Shown here one piece after another: positions 60,010 to 64,000 of a DNA stretch of 64,000 nucleotides. The notes below the pieces were generated by a model. It saw only the letters and a program-made list of their open reading frames with translations, was not told the origin of the DNA and searched no databases. Position 1 is the stretch's first letter, and each line of letters begins with the position of its first letter. Made by a program: the position numbers and the translations under genes. The stretch is from assembly GCA_963169105.1 (NCBI GenBank), contig OY720637.1, forward strand, positions 29,693,925-29,757,924, written 5' to 3'. This DNA is from Ceriagrion tenellum. Lineage: Eukaryota > Arthropoda > Insecta > Odonata > Coenagrionidae.

Positions 60010-60640
60010 CCTCGGAGATACCTCGGAGGTGTTATAACATGGAATGGAAGTTGTACGGAGGAAATAAGAAGTAGAATATCACAGGAAAATGTAGCCTTCA
60101 GTAAAGTTACCGTACTACTTTCAGCCAAATCAATCAACATTGGCGTAAGAAAATGTTTTGCTTAGTGTTTCATTTGGAATAATGTGCTTTATGGAATAGA
60201 AATGTGGAAAGTCAGAAGGAAAGAGGAGAAATATGTTAAGGGGTTTGAAATGTGGCTATGGAGAAGAATGGAAATGATAAAAGGGAGAAATGAAGTAAGA
60301 AACGAGGAAGTGTGGACAAGGATAGATGAGAAAAGAGGAAAAGAGATAGAAGAAAAAATATTTGAAGATCGATGAGAAAGCGGAAGTCAAACTGGATGGG
60401 ACACGTCCTGAGGAAAGATTGCATGCTGAAAAAAATATTAGACGGAAAGGTTGAGTGAAAGAGAGAAAGAGGAAGATAAAGAAATAATATGTTCACTGAT
60501 AGTATGAATGGGAGGAGTTACTAAGAGCAGAGGGAGGCAGCACAGGATAGACGAGCATAGAGGGAGCAGTTCAGCAAGTCATTCTTCACCTGAAGATACT
60601 GTAAAAAACTAAATCGGTTGTAATAAATATGATCACAGTG
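60010..60640 (+). mobile_element. LINE-D-like 3' end
   Basis: Encodes YLGGVITWNGSCTEEIRSRI, then SAKSINIGVRKCF, VLYGIEMWKVRRKEEK, FEMWLWRRME, and a shifted KSNWMGHVLRKDC. It ends CACCTGAAGATACTG, a TAAATCGGTTGTAATAAATA tail. YLG...I.....EI..RI before the LYG-E-W block is the classic RT-to-C-terminal order of LINEs. Stops interrupt the frame. Confidence 0.85.
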
Positions 60641-60999
60641 GAAGTTGCTCTTTTTTTCATACTGCAGTTATGTTCGGTTTCCACTCTAATAGGCCTGAAA
60701 TCTCAGAGTATGTTCACAAAAGGTATCTGTGATGTGAAATCTCAGCCAGCTTTATTTCATACCCTGAAAAACAACACAGTCATGCACCCTGTTTATACTT
60801 CCACCGCTGGCACTTGTTCCCTTACCGAGTGACCGCGTGACCTCGCCTCAACTTGTTGCTTCGTGAGCCAAATCTCGCCGAGAGCCCTGAATATCAGTTC
60901 TTGCTGACAAACACTACGTGTTCAATGCGGTCAAGGTTTCATCCCTTCTGCTTCGCCCAATGTACTACATTAATTATGTATTAAGTAGAGCATTTTTAC

Positions 61000-61585
61000 T
61001 TAGGTAGATGAAAACTAGCTAGAGGAAAACGGGTATAGTAGCTAAGACATACAGAAGAGAAGAGCGCTAGCTAAGGAGGCGTTCAGAAATAGAGGGGGTT
61101 TGGTTGGGATGTGAAGTAAGGATGTGAAGAAGAGGCTGGTGAAGAGCTTGATATGGAGCGTAGCGTTGTATGGTGAAGAAACGTGGACCCTTAGAAAGGA
61201 GGACGAGAATGGGCTGCAGGCATTCGAGATGTGGGTGTGGAGAAGGATGTAAAGGAACACTGACGAGGAAGTGCTTGAGATGGTGGGCGAGAAAAGGAAA
61301 CTTCTAAACGAAATTCGATATCGGCAGAGTAGTTGGCTGGAGGATGTAATATGGGGTGAAGGATTGCTCAAGAATGTAATAGAGGGAAGGATGCTGGGCA
61401 GGCGGGGAAGGGAAAGAAAGAGAATAAGTTTCATGGACGGGAGAAAGAAGGGCAGATCGTATGCTGAGGCGAAAAATGATATACTGGAGATAGATAGGTC
61501 CTTGAAAGTGTAGAAAACCGAGAAGAGATTCGCTGACATTAAACAAAACCTACCTTAACCGGTATAATACTTAAAAAAGATATGT
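61000..61585 (+). mobile_element. LINE-A 3' end
   Basis: Contains KKRLVKSLIWSVALYGEETW, LRKEDENGLQAFEMWVWRRM, a deletion of about 20 bp, EEVLEMVGEKRKLLNEIRYR, VIEGRMLGRRGRERKRISFM and the 3' tail AAAACCTACCTTAACCGGTA. The last 80 codons are open (61271-61513). Confidence 0.9.
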
Positions 61586-61589
61586 ATTC

Positions 61590-64000
61590 GTTGGTAGTTT
61601 CAAGTTATTCTGAATGACTGATAATGCTGAAATGCCGCATTTCCTATACGAATACTTTGATGAAGAGGTCGTGTCACTATCCGTGAAAAATGGATGTACT
61701 TATTACATCTTAAATCGAGAACCTATTATACCTTCAGTTTTGTCCTAACCTTGTTTATCGTAAACAGTTTTCTACGTTTATGTAACCTTGGGGATTGATC
61801 CCTTTTTTTCGTACTCTGGTATTCGTGGTACCCTACCAGCTGATTGGTAGGTTTTTGGACAGTTTTTATCCCAATTTTTGGTACCTCGTCCCTATTGAGC
61901 TGTTTTATGTAAGTAATGAGTTTATATTTTGTTTATTGTAGCTTTTATGATGAATACTGTGGCTACTTATTTTTCTTGTCGTCTTTTTGTTCGGTGGAAG
62001 TTGGCTCTGATGCTTAAGAAAATGAAATATTTGAATTCAGGGTTATAGTGTTGCTGGTATTTTCTGGCTCATTGTCAGTTATGGAAACGAATTTTAAGAA
62101 ATCGGAATTTACTCCTGCTCATATTTCATACCACATAACACGTATAGCCAAAAACCAAAGCTAGAATAATTCTTGATCCCGTGTATCTGCGATTCAATAT
62201 GGTAAACTTGGATTATTATTAGTCACTTACTTTTATTTTTCCTGTTGGGGGATTGTAAGTCTTAATAGTGGTTCTCACTTGTATACGTACAGTCCAGTGA
62301 AGACAACAGTTTATCTTACTCGGGTATCAGATGGCATTATTCTTATTACTTTTTCGTTTCCGATTTTCTTGAAGTGTTGAGGGGCACGAAAGTTGTAATT
62401 GCGCGACTCCTCCCGCTTTGTCAATTAATAAGATTTTTCTTCAGCTCATTCTCTGAAGAGAGGACCCGTATACGTATGAATTCTAGGTTCAGTCTTTTCT
62501 CGTCAGGTCGCACACGTGTTGCTACCGCATTGTATCACTGACATCTTATCATCGTATCTTATAAAGATCATATCACTGATCCATCTTGATTGCAGCAAAT
62601 ATCTTTATAAATGTTGTTACCATGTTAGTGAGTTGCATTATTTCCCCATATATTTAAGCATATCGTAACTGTTCACCAGTTTAATGTAAGTGTATTGTTG
62701 TCACATCTCTCTCACCTTGTTTTCGTCTCGGTGTCATTTTTCCAGTCACACGTTCCACGTACACGAATGTCGCGTTACAGTTCCCGGTAATGATGTGACA
62801 GGTGACTGCTGGCTGGCTCCTGAATTGCGAATGTTACCATCCAATTTTCACTTTCCAATAACTGTTATTGCTAAATAATTCATTCTCAATAGTAGTGTGC
62901 CATGGGTGTGTTTGAAGGTGTGTGATAGATGGCTGAGCCACCATGACTACCTGTGGACCTGGTTCGGTAACAAAGGCTTATGGAGGAGGGTGTCCTCATG
63001 ATGGTTTTCCGATGAAGAGAAATCAATGTGGAGAGCAGTCTGGGGAGAACCCCGGTTGACGATTAATTATCTTACTACAGCCATTATTGGCGATGTACCG
63101 AATGCTTCTATTTTGTCGAATGATTAAGTAATGTTACACACCCGTCCATGATCGTTATGCAGTTGTTGAGTAGACTTCTTTCGAAAATAGAAGTAAGATC
63201 TACTTTTGGCAAGGCATTTTTTAAAATGTTAACAACACTTGGCGATAAGGGAGTTATACATCCGCTGATGGAAGGTGTTGTGCATTTTCGTCAGTCCCAA
63301 CTGCTGCTTAATATAGAAAAAAACCTTTTTAGAAAATATTTTTTGGGGAAAATGACAATTCATGACTTGCCTTGCTATATTAATGCCGGTGATTTTAATT
63401 ATAATGTGACAGAACGATATAGGATCATGAAATTTCAGAATACAGTATGTGAAATCGACTTATTTTTTCTCCTTAGTGCTCATTTTATATTTTAAATCAT
63501 ATTTTTTTTCCTTTTGATGGATTCCAAAGGATAATTTCAAATTGGCTTCGCGTTTTCCGTTTAAATACGTTTCGTTTTCCTTCCTTTACTTTACACACCC
63601 TGATGGGACAGCTAGGAAATCAAGTTTTATCTACTACCATGGCTCATCCAGGGAGGTATATTCCTGGGTCACCTTGAGGCCGGGTTTGGAGTTAGCTTAT
63701 CCCTTGATAGAGGCTTTTTTCGTTAGCAACGCTTGATGATAAAGGATTCAAGCCCCGTTTGCTGTTACGTGTTGCGCTTTTCCGTTGTCGAGGACGTAAT
63801 GGGATTGTTATCTCGTCTATTTCTGACGCCAGTTGGTATTTATGGTCTTTGGGAATTGTTATCTCTTGCGGAGTCTGATTGCATAGAGTGAGTTAATTCT
63901 GAACGGACTTAATCCCGAAGAAATGAGACGCTCTTGGATAAAAATAATTGGTTGAATTCCTGTTTGCTGAGTGGTTATAGACAGGGAGGAATAAATTCAT
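61590..64000. other. Unassigned sequence to window end
   Basis: AT-rich, presumed intronic. The 115-codon frame at 63148-63495 has no recognisable domain and no codon bias like that of the exon at 57.3 kb. Confidence 0.4.

Noticed and set aside
1..64000. CRISPR arrays, rRNA, bacterial operons, prophage
   Set aside because: No spaced short repeats, rRNA cores or closely packed genes; sequence is eukaryotic.

Overview
This looks like a gene-poor, repeat-dense stretch of a eukaryotic nuclear genome, most likely an arthropod and probably an insect. There are no bacterial-style operons and almost no long open frames. The sequence is dominated by degenerate LINE 3' ends, tRNA-derived SINEs, foldback elements and short terminal-inverted-repeat (TIR) elements with clean target-site duplications. 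The LINE protein fragments (WSVALYGAE-x-WTL followed by WRRME and TNEEV blocks) are of a kind I associate with arthropod retroelements. I cannot name the species from sequence alone.

Layout. 0-14 kb: LINE-A 3' fragments on both strands, a TCCATTTCTG minisatellite with a SINE in it, a nested pair of the 555-bp 'M1' TIR elements, a foldback element (6.3-6.5 kb), two LINE-B copies (7.9-10.2 kb) and three more SINE pieces. 15.3-15.6 kb: two tRNA-headed SINEs in a tight head-to-head hairpin. 17-29 kb: mostly unrecognised sequence with one textbook piggyBac-type MITE (22.56-22.91 kb) and LINE pieces. 29-35 kb: a partly decayed hAT element that still encodes a BED zinc finger, several M1 copies, and the best-preserved LINE-A copy (31.9-32.6 kb). 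35-48.5 kb: a dense run of short DNA transposons (hAT-like, PIF/Harbinger-like, TTAA-flanked), another foldback element and a 161-bp tandem repeat. 48.5-57.2 kb: pyrimidine-rich, largely element-free sequence. 57.26-57.69 kb: the one convincing host coding exon, GC-rich, encoding a proline/serine-rich N-terminus and ending at a strong splice donor. The remaining 6 kb looks like its intron and holds more M1 and LINE copies.

The only host gene I can support is that exon. It probably reads rightward out of the window, and the 48.5-57.2 kb sequence may contain its promoter and 5' leader. Everything else is mobile-element material or sequence I do not recognise. The most unusual signal is a small RNA-like module repeated in the foldback elements at 6.4 kb and 43.7 kb. 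It has a CTGANGA-like box, a hairpin, GAAA, a tiny palindromic stem, a UH step and a closing stem. It resembles a hammerhead ribozyme, its stems change in a compensatory way between copies, and a related tail motif occurs at the 3' ends of LINEs here.
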